From assembly GCF_030272615.1 (NCBI RefSeq), contig NC_081413.1, positions 158,504,849 to 158,568,848 on the forward strand: 64,000 nucleotides of DNA. The letters run 5' to 3'. Both the position numbers and the translations under genes were made by a program. The first letter of the stretch is position 1; every line of letters starts with the position of its first letter. Source of the stretch: Cryptomeria japonica (taxonomy: Eukaryota > Streptophyta > Pinopsida > Cupressales > Cupressaceae). Of the stretch, positions 23,366-36,362 are shown piece by piece. The notes under the pieces are model-generated. The model was not told the origin of the DNA. It searched no databases and saw nothing but the letters and a program-made list of their open reading frames with translations.

Positions 23366-23540
23366 TACTTTAGAAGAAAAATTGAGTACTTTTTTTTTTA
23401 TTATGCCTTTTAAAACATCTTTGTGGAATATGAATGAAGATATGAATTTTAGAAGAAAAATCGAGTTTTTTTTAATTTTTTTATTATTATGTCTTTTAAA
23501 ACATCTTTGTGGAATATGAATGAAGATATGAACTTTAGAA
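23366..23540. repeat. Tandem duplication of about 85 bp
   Basis: The order TTTAGAAGAAAAAT, CTTTTAAAACATCTTTGTGG, AATATGAATGAAGATATGAA occurs twice in succession, differing mainly in T-run length. Confidence 0.8.
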
Positions 23541-26500
23541 GGTTTGGATAAAAGTATGGTTCAATTAAAAATTAACACTACAAAGTGTTAGTATTGTTCG
23601 TTGGTAATTTTGAATTTCTTCAAACTTGTTAGCATTTCAGAGATTTCACAAAATTGCAAGCTAACTAATAGAATTTTCATTTTACTTTGTTTGTCAGTTA
23701 TTTTAGAGGTTTTAAATTTTTTGAACCTACTAACATATGATCTATAGAATTTCTCTTTATCAATTTGTATCATAATCACACTTGCAAAAAATTGAGTGAG
23801 TACAAAAAATCTTGAGAGTTTAGAAAAGGTATATTCAATAGTTAATTTTGAAATTCCCTACTTTCAAATTGTCTTATGATGTCTTTGTTTAACTTAAACC
23901 TTTACAAGATTTGTTCAAGCTTTAGATTTTTGAATGCTAAGAATTGATGTGTCCTTTAGTCCTCTCCTAAATTCTTTACCAAGTTTTACCCTTTATGAAC
24001 TATTTTTTAGAGTTGTAGACTTTAGAAAGTTTTGAAAAGTGGTCCAAGCTTCTAGAGGTTTCGACACAAGTGCTAATGAAATTTAGGAGTTTAAGTGCTA
24101 GTTCTATAAATGAATACATATTGTAAATATATCAATTAAATTAAAGATTTTCTCTTTGTTGATTTTTGTGTGGAGATTGTAAAGAACTTTAGAGGTCATC
24201 TATTAGGAAAAAAGTTATGCTTCTAGACCAAATATTTTTAATTTCAAATGCTATGGTGAAAAATTCCCTTACGGGAATTCAATAAAAAACTGGACGTTAG
24301 GCCTTTGAGAAAAATGGAAGGAAAAAAATGGAAGTATTCTCACTTAGCTTCAAAATTCTAATATTTTTTTTTATATTTTGACCCTTTTATAATTTCAGCA
24401 ATTTGCAAGAGGATGGTGTAGAAGTTACATGAAGGTTTCGATATTACACTGGAATTACTTATCTCCACATCTTGATGAAAATCCTGTGCGTTTTATATTT
24501 TTTTTCAAAAGACCAATTTAAAACTTCAAGGGATTTGTGGGGATAATAGGGAAGAAAGAAAATCAAGAAATTTGGGCAAATGGAACTAGTAATTCCAAAC
24601 TCTACAATATTACATACAAATCTACATAATAGTAATTTATACCATAGACTCCAAGACTTTGTGGGATTAGATTGATAATTTAAAGATATAAACATGATAG
24701 TAACTATTTAAATATGTGCATTAGGATTCCATAAAATTGACCTTAACAAGGTTGGCTAACACTTTAACTAGTTTTAATATCATATTATAGAGTAGGACTA
24801 GATGTTATGTGGTTTGAACAATATGTTGGATGTATAATAGTCCATGGAAAGTTCACAAAATCATTTTGGTAAGGATACAAATGTTTAAACTAACAAAGGA
24901 AAGGTTTGTTAAAAAGATCAAGACATCTAGAGGTTGGGACATTGATTTTAATGTCTAGTAGTACCTCATAAGTCTATATTCCAACAAAAGCCTAGAAATT
25001 TGAATTTCAAATAAGGTAATTGAATCAAATCTCCTACAAATAGTTCCAACTTGGAATGCATGGAAATTAGATATCAATTTGACTTCTCTAATACCAATGG
25101 AAGGAAAATGAAATCCATAAGACTAGAAACTAAACAAAAATAAAGGTTCTCTCTCTTAATTGAGAGCTTTGCTTTTTGTTTTGGCATTGCTTGTCTGCAT
25201 TTCTTTTGTTCTCGTGACTGCTCGGGGTTGCTCCCCTGTTTTGATGTTGGTTCATGTCTGTTTGGTTGATGGCTGGTTGTTGTAAAACTTTTGGTTTCGG
25301 GTCCATGCAAAACCCATTTATCTTTATCAAAAGCTAAACAAAAATAAAAAAGGGGTGTCCATATTTTACCAAAAGTAAAATAGGGCATATGTTGCAAAGC
25401 ACAAGAAATGGTGACTATTCTAGGGAAATGCTCTATCTATTCAATTATAAACAAAAGTTAAGAATGAGATCTCCAATTTTATATACTTTACTAGAAACAT
25501 GAAGGAACTACTACAAAACAAGATCAATGTTACTACAACCTTATATATATCCAAGAAATGTAAGTGTGTGCATGTGAGTATACTACCTTTATTAGAGCAT
25601 GTTGAAACATGTCATTACAAACCAAGTATTGATATATTTATACTAATATGACCTTTTGAACTACCTACAACAAGGTTGTTATTGTGATTCTACTCAAGGT
25701 ATATCTCTACTACCAACCAAACATCCATAGATTTGATAAGATTTTTATACTATGTTTTATTTTATCTTTTATTTTTTATTTTCACTCTTTTGATATTCTT
25801 TACAAGCACATTTGAGGATCCCATATGAAATTATAAGTGATGAAGCTTGTTGTAAGGCTATGAATCATAGTGTTGGTAAAAGTAGATCTTTATATTTTTC
25901 ACCCAATACTTAGTTGCAACAAACATTCTAACAAATGCTAAAGAAATATTGGAATGTGTAAGATGTATTATTCACGTTTCAAATAATATTTTGGGAGGTA
26001 TTAAACATAGAAATCAAGTTTCATAAGGGCGCAACTATGAAATCTAGCACTAATACTTAAAATTGGGAAAACAAATCCCAACCATATTTTCTCAAAGGAA
26101 TGCCCTAGAATATGTTTAATTAATTATCTTGAGAAAAGAGGACCCCTAACATAAAACACAATAAAAATAAGGGAAAAGAGAAGATAAAAATTAAGAACAA
26201 AAGAAAAAAAAAGTAAATAAAAATAACAACTAAAACTAGCCAACAACATGTACAAGGAATTATAATAGTATGTGTCAATATTGTGTCTTAAAATAATTAG
26301 AAATATTTTCTTGTTATTCATGATTCTAAATCTAGGAAACTCGTCCTTATATTTGGAAAAGAATGGTATAGTTAAATTAGATTGATATTTGACATATTAA
26401 ACATTCAAGTAAAATCAATAGCTATGGTAACTCACAATGTTCATGAAAAATCTAGATATATATTTTCTTACCCCCACTTCATAATAGAATTGATAAGCAT

Positions 26501-26819
26501 CAAATCCATCAATTGTCTTAAACCATTTAAGGACTTAGAAAAGGTAAATCAATAACATTAATGTCTGATCTGAAAACATGTTTAGTATTTGAAACATGAA
26601 AAATTTCACCTTTTCATAAAATCAACATGTGTCACCTCAAGTGGATTACAATGATTAATTAGGCATTTATCTTTCAAATTACATGGTTCAACAATAGCAT
26701 CAAATAACACTTCATGATGCGAAGTAAGATGATGATTCCTGCATGAATCTAGCAAAGTAAAGTATGATACATGTGCATGTTTGAAATACACATGAAGTAA
26801 AATTTATTCACTCAATTAT
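23541..26819. repeat. Unclassified long repeat, copy B
   Basis: It is collinear with 10700-12500 (copy A) and with 27720-30227 plus 37924-38640 (copy C). Anchors are TTTATACCATAGACTCCAAG, CAAGATCAATGTTACTACAA, GAGGATCCCAT and ACATAGAAATCAAGTTT. It lacks the first part of the unit and contains one LINE-tail insertion at 25145-25333. At the point where copy C carries the copia element, copy B reads uninterrupted (GGGAGGTATTAAACATAG near 25992). Confidence 0.7.
25145..25333 (+). mobile_element. 5'-truncated LINE 3' end (189 bp) with 15-bp target duplication
   Basis: The insertion is flanked by the perfect duplication CTAAACAAAAATAAA (25130-25144 and 25334-25348). The T/G-rich body ends with GGGT-ccatgcaaa-ACCC, then TTTATCTTTATCAAAAG. 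This hairpin-plus-tail pattern is also that of the two ORF1-only elements in the window. Copies A and C lack this insertion. Confidence 0.72.
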
Positions 26820-29800
26820 GATAATAGATCAATCATGTTATTGTTTCTTCAAGTGAATACCATGAAAAATTCTCTTAGTCCTCACTTTTTATGATTGTTT
26901 GGACTTAATCCTTAAAGAGAAAACTATTTTCCTCTTTCTTCACCTACATGTAAATATTAATCAAGTTAACATATTTATTTTTTAACAAGAATTGGAAAGA
27001 TTAGGATGGTCATAACATGATATAAATATTTTTTTCCTAAATTAATCAATCAAATGAATTGAATATACATTATCTAAAGAATGATTAAAATCCTTCTATT
27101 CATCTTATGGTTGTTATTAAATTGATGTTCAAACTTCTTGTACCTCCTCAAGCTATATGAAATATATTTCTTCCTATTACAACAAAATATTTGATTTTTC
27201 TTTATCAATGTATTCAATTGAATCAACTTATAATTCTCTTTTTTTACTATTATAGGATTGACATGACCAATCATGATGGAATAATGGGCTATAAAAATCA
27301 TATATTATATCATTTTACTCTAAAAATTAAGTTTGATACTTCTCTTCATGTATTTAATTATAATTTTAATCCTTCAGATTGTTTCCCTAATCAATTAGAA
27401 CCATAAGGCTAATGTACATTATTGATTTTAAACATATTTTCTTTTTGTCAATTTGAAGTATCCACATCTAGATAGTCCTTAAAGTTAAATGAAAAATCTA
27501 ACATATTATCATTCTTTTATTAATGATTTACCTTTTTAGAACATGACTCTCCAACATACTATATTAATCATCAAATGCTTCTTTTGTAGGTACATCTCAA
27601 CTATAGTAAAATTCATCATCATTTTCTTCCTTACGAATGTGTTAATCACCTTGTTGATTAGTTTCTTTAAAGGGAGAAAGATGGATCGATTTGGTTAATA
27701 TATGATCATGTATATAAGTTAATGAGCATACATAATTTGGAAGGTTTGGATTAATGTATTGAACTAAGAATGAACAATCCACAATATGTTAAACAATTCT
27801 TGATGACAATTTTAAATTTCTTCAAACCTAGTTACCATTTTAGAGATTGTTGGAAAATACGAACCAATTAACAAAGTTTTTTTTTTTTTCTTTTCTTGTT
27901 ATCCCTTTAAGAAGTTTATAACTCCAAAACCCACTAGCACAAGTTCTAAAAACTCTCTATCAATATGCATTATAATAACACTTGTGGAAAGATGATAGAG
28001 TACTATACTTTTGAGTGTTTGGAAAAGGTATGTCTAGAAATCAAATTAAACAATTTCATGCTGTCTTAGAATTTTTGTGTTTGATTTTAGCATTTGCAAG
28101 ATTTGTTTAGATGTTTGAACTTTTGGATTTTAAGAATTGAAACATGATTTAGTCTAGATTGAATTCCTACAACTCTTTTATGTGAGGATATTCTAGAGTT
28201 TCAAACTTTGGAAGGTTTTGAAACTTATGAACAATAGTGCAAGGAAACTCTATAGGAATTAAGTTTCAAAAATCTAGTTGTAGATATATTTTGCCAATAA
28301 TTTATGGAGGTCTAAAGACACCAGAGAATTTTGGACACACGTGTAGAATAAGTTGAGTAATAATTGTTATAGATCCATAAATGACTACATAAAAAAATTT
28401 GCACTCAATTTTTTTCTTTGTTGATTTTGGTGTAGAGATCTTAAAGGTCTTTAGAGGTTATTCATAAGGAAAGTAATTATTTTTTCTAGAATAAATAGGA
28501 AAGTAATTCTTTTTTCTAGAATAAAGGACAGTTCCCCTGAACAAAATTTTATCCTGATAACCCTAAAGAAAACCCTGATGATATTTCTCAGATGGGAAAC
28601 CCTCTGAATCCTCCAATAAACCCTTCTCAAAATACACAGGAGGAATTATTGTGTCATTTGGTATAAAATAGAGCGACCATTTCTCAATTAGTGTCTAGAC
28701 TAAAGGCCTCAAAACACCAACACCATGAATCCCTTGCCACAACCTTAGTAACAATGATGATAGGTGTAGATAAAATTTCTAACCAACTAACAAACTGGAA
28801 TACATAGTGGGATTCATTTTGCAGCTATTATGTACATGTTCTAACCTATGATGAAGTAAAAAATAAAGAAATAATAAAAGCACAAATATGTGCTCTTTTC
28901 ACTAATCCCCGAACCAATGAGACTCTACCTCTTAATTCAAAGACGTTTCCTATACTGGTATAATCACGTGCCCATGAAATCTAATTTTTAGAATAGGTGG
29001 TGGATGGTATTTAACCACTTTATACCATAGACTCCAAGAATTTTTGGTGTTAGATTGATCATTGAAAGATATTAGCATGATAGAAAATATTCAAACATGT
29101 GCTTTAGGATCCTGCATTTAATTGACCTTAATAAGGATGCCTAACACTTTAACTAGTTGTAATAGGATATTATAGAGTAGGACTAGATGTTAGGAGCTTT
29201 GAACAATATGTTGGATGTAATAGTCCATTGAGAGTTCAAAAATTCATTTTGGTAAGGATACAAATATTTTAACTAAAAAAGGGAAGGCTTGGAAGAAAGA
29301 TAAAGATAATAGACATGTAGAGGTTGGTAAAGATAAAGAAATCTGGAGGTTGGGAAATTGAGTTTGGATGTCTGGTAGTCCCTCATAAGTTCGTACTCCC
29401 ACAAAAGACTATAAATTTGAAGTTCTTATAAGGTAGTTGAACCAAATCACCTACAAATAGTCCCAATTTGAAATGCATGAAAATTAAATATCAATTTGAA
29501 TTTAAGAAACGCTCTCTAAGACCAAGGGAAGAAAAAGAAAATCCATAAGACTAGAAACTAACCTAAAGTAAAATGGGGCATATGTTACAAAGCACAACAA
29601 ATAATGATTATACTAGAAAAAATCTCTAGATAATTTCAAATATAAAAGAAAGTTTAGAATGAGTATCTCCAATTTCATAAACTACACTAGAAACATGAAG
29701 GCACTACTACAAAACAAGATCAATGTTACTACAACCTTGCATGTGTATCCGATAAACTTAAGTGTGTGCATGTGAATTTATTACCTTTATTAGAACATGT

Positions 29801-30227
29801 TGAAACATGTCATTACAAACCAAGTATTGAGCTATTTATATTGATATGACCCTTTGAACTACCTACATATTTCCTCACTGCTATTCAAGTGTCTATTGCC
29901 TTGGAAAGGTTTTTAATGTGATTCCACTCAAGGTATAGCTCTCCTACTAGCCAAACATCCATAACTTTAATATAGTTTTATAATATTTTTTTATTTTCTC
30001 ATTTTTTTTCACTCTTTTGATATTATTTTCAAGAACATTTGAGGATCCCATCTCAAATTATAAGTAATGAAGCTTGTTGTGAGGCTAGGAATCATAATGG
30101 TGGTATAACTCGATGTTTAGTTTTTTCACTCAATACTTAGTTGCAACAAACAATACTTACAAATAAAGAAAAATTACAATGTGTTAGATATATTATTAAA
30201 GTTTCAAAGAATATTATGGGAGGTATG
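26820..30227. repeat. Unclassified long repeat, copy C, first part
   Basis: It begins with the same block as copies A and D (TCAATCATGTTATTGTTTCT at about 26832) directly after copy B, in head-to-tail order. It runs to the copia insertion at 30228 and resumes at 37924. With the copia element and its duplicated 5 bp removed, the distance from this start to the equivalent start of copy D (about 38658) is close to 4.1 kb. It lacks the part equivalent to 24240-24640, where 28520-29020 stands instead. Confidence 0.7.
28520..29020 (+). pseudogene. Unidentified coding-like island within copy C
   Basis: One frame reads with only a few stops through phrases such as NPKENPDDISQMGNPLNPP, SRLKASKHQHHESLATTLVT and AQICALFTNPRTNETLPLNS. 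Its composition differs from the surrounding AT-rich repeat, and it is absent from copies A and B. TAGAATA occurs near both edges and could be a short target duplication. I do not recognise the protein. It may be a fragment of a gag-like or viral-like sequence, but no domain supports a name. Confidence 0.35.
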
Positions 30228-31752
30228 TGTTAGTTAGATGAGAGGGGGGGGGGTGAATCAGATAAACTTACTATTCAAAATATTCTTCAGATTCAACCTC
30301 GGTAGAACTTACTTGATATGCAACTATGACTGTAAATCGTTCAAACTCATAAACTGATAAACTTGAAACATCAAGACACATTTAACACCAGATTTAACAT
30401 GGAAACCCAAATAGGGAAAAACTGCTATGGGATTTTGGACCCACTAAGAAAATATACTCTTCTAGAGTATGCTCGGTTAAAAGCCAATCTTGTTAAAGAT
30501 TACATAAACACATTGCTAGATGTGACCGGTCAAGGGATTTCCCTCAGATTTATCAGAATCTTGCACTTTGTTAGAAGTGACCTTGTCAAAGGATTTCAAC
30601 ACTCATTTAGAATGTTACCTTGCTAGAGGATTTACAAATAAGACTATTAGGTCCACTCAGTTAAGAGATTTCCTATCACTTACAAAAAGAAATAACAGTA
30701 ATAAAATATATCTGCAACTTCACATCTGAAATGTTAAAGCAGACTCTATGTGCTCAAAATAATCTTTTCATAAGACTTATCTTCCTCCTTGCTGGGCTTC
30801 TCAACCTATTCTTCAATCAGATCTTAAATCTTCTGTACTCGGTAATCACCTCTGCAATATGTTCATCAAATTTTCTTTATTTATAAGCAATTCCCAACCG
30901 CTTAATCTCCTTAATCACATTTCCCATGATTAATCTTAGCCATCAGATCTTCAAACTTGACTAGGTTCATTGAATCCTTTGAACTGAAAAATGTTTTATC
31001 TTGCCTTGAAACTTGTATTCCTTCCTTGGTACTTGTGCTCGGTTATGACCGTTCAATCTGTGCTATAGATCTAACTCTTGAATTTTCATTGCCGTTGATC
31101 GTTAACAAACTTCTTGCACGACATTCCAATCTTCTATAAATCTCTAGCTCATTGGCATCCTTCATTTAATAATGTATTTATTCATCCAATGCATTCTGTT
31201 ACTGCTCGGTTGATACTCAGTAAATACTGAACTTTACTTGGTAGACATTTTGTATTCATCTCGGTTACTATCTCGGTAGCTTTGCTTGCTGACAACACTC
31301 GGTAAATTCTTTCTTCTTTAACCGACATTGATAACCTTGGTGTTTACTGACTAGCTCCTTGCTCAGTAAAATAGAACAGTATCAAACCTTTACTCATTCT
31401 GATGCATGAAATCTTTTCTCCTTCTTATTCAGTCTTTGAATACACATATATAGGATATCAAAATATCATAATCTCATCATTGTCTAACTCAGTAATAGTT
31501 GCCCATTGAATAACTTATTACTCCCCTTCATTTTCACATTCTTTATGTGTCACTTACCGACATCTTTAAACTCATCAAAACATACTCTTTAAGATATGGC
31601 AACATCATACTGAATCAGAAAATCAATTGCTTGACATCAATGACAAAATAATAATATCATTAAGACAGTAATCATCCTTTATCAATTATATCATCAATCT
31701 CCAACAACCTTCTCAATATCATCATACCAACAAACTTATTGTAATGCCAACA
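30228..31752 (-). repeat. 3' LTR of the copia element
   Basis: It runs from TGTTAGTTAGATGAGAGG at the plus-strand left edge to TGCCAACA at 31752. It carries a cluster of CTCGGTA heptamers or their one-step decay products at 31200-31500, plus others near 30298, 30838 and 31037. Confidence 0.92.
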
Positions 31753-31905
31753 ATCTCCCCCTTTGGCATTGATGGCAATACCAACTTGATTTATTCCAAT
31801 TGATTCGAACTGCTGTTATTATTCTCCTATCATCCTTGAGATGTATTCTTCTCTCGTAATCTTCTCCCCCTGCCATTAGTCTTCTCCCCCTTTGACAACA
31901 ATGCC
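31753..31905 (-). promoter_or_regulatory. Polypurine tract and upstream repeats of it
   Basis: On the minus strand, CCAAAGGGGGAGAT ends exactly at the 3' LTR (31764-31753) and would prime plus-strand synthesis. Two further purine tracts, AAAGGGGGAGAAG (about 31893-31881) and AGGGGGAGAAG (about 31871-31861), lie 110-140 nt upstream. Confidence 0.75.
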
Positions 31906-32121
31906 AAAAGTAAAACTGATCCATGATTACTTCCCCTGTGAAGTAATTTTCTTGCTGTTAAAACATATACAAATGTATCATCTTAGTCTCAGTCAGAGCA
32001 TCTTGTCTTCATTCATTGTTTCCTACAAAACTTTAGACAACATCCTAAAGTGTGTAAATCAACATCAACTCACAAATAGTATTCTGTACAATCATAGAAT
32101 TGATGCTTTCACCGAACTCTG

Positions 32122-35100
32122 TCAGTGAGTATTAGATAGGGGTAGGACCCCTAACTTACTTCTGAGATACTCAAAAGTGTCCCTTGGCAACGGCTTTGTG
32201 AAGATGTTTGCTATTTGTTCCTTTGTGCTAACATATTCCAGCAAAACTTTCTTTTCTTGAACTTCTTCTCTTAGATAATAATACTTTATAGAGATATGCT
32301 TTGTCTTAGAGTGCATTACTAGATTCTTTGAAATGTTAATAGCACTTGTATTATCACAAAATATAGTTACTGGCTCGATAACTGTCTCATTCATACCTTC
32401 CAACAATTGTTTGATCCATGCTATATTGGTACAATTCAATGCTATAGTGACATATTCAGCTTTAGTTGTTGACTATGAAATGCATCCTTGTTTCTTGCTA
32501 AGCCAACTCACTAGTCTTTCTCCCAAAAAGAAAGCTCCACCACTTGTGCTTTTCCTATCATCAATATTTCCTGCCCAATCAACATTAGTATAGACTTTTA
32601 AGTCAAAATCATTCCTCTTTTTATATAGTAAACCATAATCTTCAGTGCCTCTAAAGTATCTAAAAATTCTCCTGATTGTTGTCATATGGGTTTCTTTGGG
32701 ATCTGCAGAAAATCTTGCAGTTATACCTACTGCATGTGCTATATCAGGCCTACTGTGAACTACATATTGCAACTTTCCAATCATAGATTGGTAAAGTGTC
32801 TCATCAATAGATGCAGATTTATCATTCTTTGATAGTTTACAATTAGTACTCATAGGAGTACTTACAGGTTTAGAATCCTCCATTCCAAATTTCTTCAAGA
32901 TTTCCTTTATATACTTGGATTGAGTAATGAAAATCCCATTTTTCATTTGCAGTATCTGTAAACCTATAAAATACTTTATTTCATTGATTAATGACATCTC
33001 AAATTCTTTGCACATTTCATTTCCAAAGTTCTTACATAAAGAATCATTTCCACAAAAAATAATATCATCAACAAATATGGCTGAAATCAGTATTCCATTA
33101 TCCTCATCATTCTTCATATACATGTTGTTGTTTTCACTAGTCCTCATAAATCCAATCTTTATTAAGTAGGAGTGCAACCTTTCATACCATGCTCTAGGTG
33201 CTTGCTTTAGGCCATATAAAGCTTTTTTCAACTTACATACCTGATCTTTATTCTTCTCTTCAATAAATCCTTCAGGTTGTTCAATATAAACTTCTTCTTC
33301 TAGTATACCATTCAAAAATGCAGATTTAACATCCATTTGATATACCTTGAAATTTTTGTAAGCAACATATGCCAACAATGTTCTCACTCCCTCAAGTCTT
33401 GCCACAGGTGCAAAAGTCTCACCATAGTGTATTCCTTCTTCTTGAGCATAACCTTTGCAAACTAGCCTTGCTTTATTCCAAATGACCTCACCTTTTTCAT
33501 TTAGCTTATTTCTAAAAATCTACTTTGTACCGATTACATTTTTCTCTTTTGGTCTTGGGACCAATGTCCATGTTTCATTTTTCTTGTTTTATTCAATCTC
33601 TTCTGTCATAGCATTCACCTAATCTTCATTGCTTAGTGCCTCTTTTACTATCCTCGATTCAAACTTGGATATCAGACATGTGTTATGTCTCAGATTGTTT
33701 CTTGTCATCACTAGATCATCCTTATCTCCTATAATCTGACTTGATGTATGATTTCTTCTGACATATTTTACTAATATAGGCTCGGTAGGCTCTGTATGAT
33801 CTTCTTCATCACTCGGTAACTGAGTATTTTCTTCATCGGCTTTCTCGGTAAAAATTCTTGATTGAACATATACAAACTCTTCATAATCTTCTGGTTCTTT
33901 GGAGTTTCCTTCATCATTCCTTTCTGCAAATTCATCAATTTTCACATTTGCACTTTCCACTATTTTGTTAGATGATTTGATAAGACATTTAAATGCTTTA
34001 CTCCTAGAGGAATAACCAAGAAATGTTCCTTCCTCACTTTTCTGATCAAATTTTCCATTTCTGTCATCTTTGTGAACATAACATCTACTTCCAAATATTT
34101 TAAAATAACTTACATTTGGTTTCTTGTCATACCAGATTTCATACGGTGTCTTCATAGTTCCTTTCTTCAGTTGTACTCGGTTCAAGGTGTAAACTGTAGT
34201 GCTTATTGCTTCTCTCCAAAATATTTGAGGTACTCTCTTCTCTATCATCATGGTTCTAGCACAATCTACAATTGATCCATTTCTTCTTTCAGCTATCCCA
34301 TTTTTCTATGGTGTTCTTAGTGCATACACTTGTCTCTTTATACCATGATCATTGCGGAATAAGTTAAATTCATCTGAAATGAACTCTCCTCCTCTATCAG
34401 ATCTTAGACATTTCAACTGTCTTCCTGTTTCATTTTCAACTCTTGCCTTATACCATTTGAACATTTGAAAGGCTTCTGATTTCTCTTTTAAAAACATAAG
34501 TGACATCATCCTTGAGTAATCATCCACAAATAATATGAAGTATTTATCACCATAATAACTTTGAACTTTCATAGGACCACAAAGATCATTGTGTACAAGA
34601 TCTAAAATTCCTTTAGAAGTGTAAGACCTACCTGTAAAGCTTGATTTTATCATCTTACCCATCTATCATCCTTGTCATATTGCATTCTCAGGTTTTTCCA
34701 AGCTCGGTAGACCTCTTACTTGGTGCTTCTTACTTATTTTGATCAGGTTATCAAAATTTACATGACAAAACCTTTTATGCCATACCCAAGTATCTTATAT
34801 TTTTGCATACAGACAATTGTTCCGAGTTGAGTCAAGATGAAATGTATTACCTCTTGTTTGAGTCTCGGTAGCAGCCAACTTTCCATGTTTGTCATCAACT
34901 TTGACAATTCCTTTCTGAAATTCTATTCGGTATCCAGTATTGTTTAGTTGTGCTACACTCAACAAATTGTATTTCAGACCTTCAACCCAATATACATCAT
35001 CACATTTAGCATTGTCAAGAAGTGTGATAGAACCTTTACCTTTCACAGGACATGGTGCATCATTACCAAATCTTACATAACCTCCATCATAATCTTCTAA

Positions 35101-36300
35101 TTTAACAAACTTGTATTTATCACCTATCATGTGATGTGAGAATCCACTATCTATGATCCAAGAATCATTATTATTTATGTGTGATATTAAGGCTTTTTCT
35201 TCATACCTTTCTTCATCTGACCCATCTTTGATAGCCACATATACAACTTCCTCTGTCTCAGTCCCATCAGATTTTTTATCATTGAATTCCTCATTAGCTA
35301 CTAGGCATGTCTTTCTATCTCTCCTTCTGAAGTCTCGGTGCCCTCTGTATTGGTTGTCTTTCTATCTGTCATCTCGATATTCTCTCTTTTCACTAAATTC
35401 TTTGTCAGGATAGTTAGAAGCCATATGTCCAATTTTATCACAGTTAAAACATTTCAAAGGTAACTTTCCTTTATACTTACCTTTGCCTCTCAGTAACCTT
35501 CTGGCCAATAATGCTTCAAACTCTTCTTGCTTTCTGATTTCCTCATATAGTTTGTGTACTTCTTCCATGTTTTTGTGAAATCTCTCACTTGCTCCACTGT
35601 GATTTCCTTCAGTATACTTATACATTCTATCATTGTAATCATTAGATTCATCAAGATGAAAAGAACTGAATGCAGATTCAACTTTGTTTACCGAAGACCC
35701 ACTATTATCAAAATTACTTAACTCAAAAGCATGTAGCTTACTGATAGTAGCATCCAAAGAGACTGGCATGTTTGGTACAGACCTTAATTCATTAATTATA
35801 GAGACTCGAATGGCATAAGCAGGTAGAAGTGTTCTCAGCAACTTACTTGTTACATCCTTTTCTTCAATAGTTCCTCCTGCTCCTTTGATTTGATTGACAG
35901 ATTCCTTTAACCTTGTCCTATATTGGATTATGTTCTCACCTTCATTCATTCTCATGGATTCAATTTGTCCTCTTAGACTGTCTACTTTTGCTCTTTGAAC
36001 ATGTTCATCACCATCATACACAGATATAAGCTTATTTCACATAATTTTGACATCATTACAACCTTCTAGATCATTAAACTCTGAGTCGGTCAATGTTGAT
36101 GTTATTTCAATCATTGCTTGAATATGTTCTTTCTTTGCCTTTATCTCTTCCATTGTCATCGGGTAGGTGCTAGGTGTAGTGTAATCATTCTCCAGATAAT
36201 ATGTTGCATATTCTCCAATTCCTGATAAGTGCAGCTTCATCTTTTTCTGCCATGTGGAGAAACTTGACTTGTTCGACTTTGGTGCATCCCTTTTATACAT
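32122..36300 (-). pseudogene. Copia gag-pol polyprotein, single frame with in-frame stops
   Basis: The frame runs from ATG 36300 to stop 32122 with no net frameshift. Gag occupies 36300-35360, with zinc knuckle CFNCDKIGHMASNY at about 35460-35420, whose last Cys is Tyr. Protease is at about 35240-34800 (active-site context DSGFSHH near 35151). A pre-integrase HHCC region follows near 34790-34640, where two Cys codons are stops. Integrase (34640-34000) keeps its DDE positions (HNDLCGPM, RSDRGGEF, GIAERRN). RT (33400-32700) has the intact catalytic motif FVDDIIF at 33075-33055. RNase H (32640-32250) has [19 protein letters not shown], with the first Asp changed to Asn, and TKAEYVTIA. About eleven stops occur, most at positions where the family has Trp or Gln, consistent with G-to-A or C-to-T change. 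Confidence 0.92.
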
Positions 36301-36340
36301 CTTCGGATCTTGCCTCAAGTTCCTTTAAACTTTTCTTTCA

Positions 36341-36360
36341 GAGTTCCAGCTCTGATACCA
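36341..36360 (-). promoter_or_regulatory. Primer-binding site of the copia element
   Basis: On the minus strand the 20 nt read TGGTATCAGAGCTGGAACTC, complementary to the 3' end of plant initiator tRNA-Met, two bases after the 5' LTR. Confidence 0.88.
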
Positions 36361-36362
36361 AT

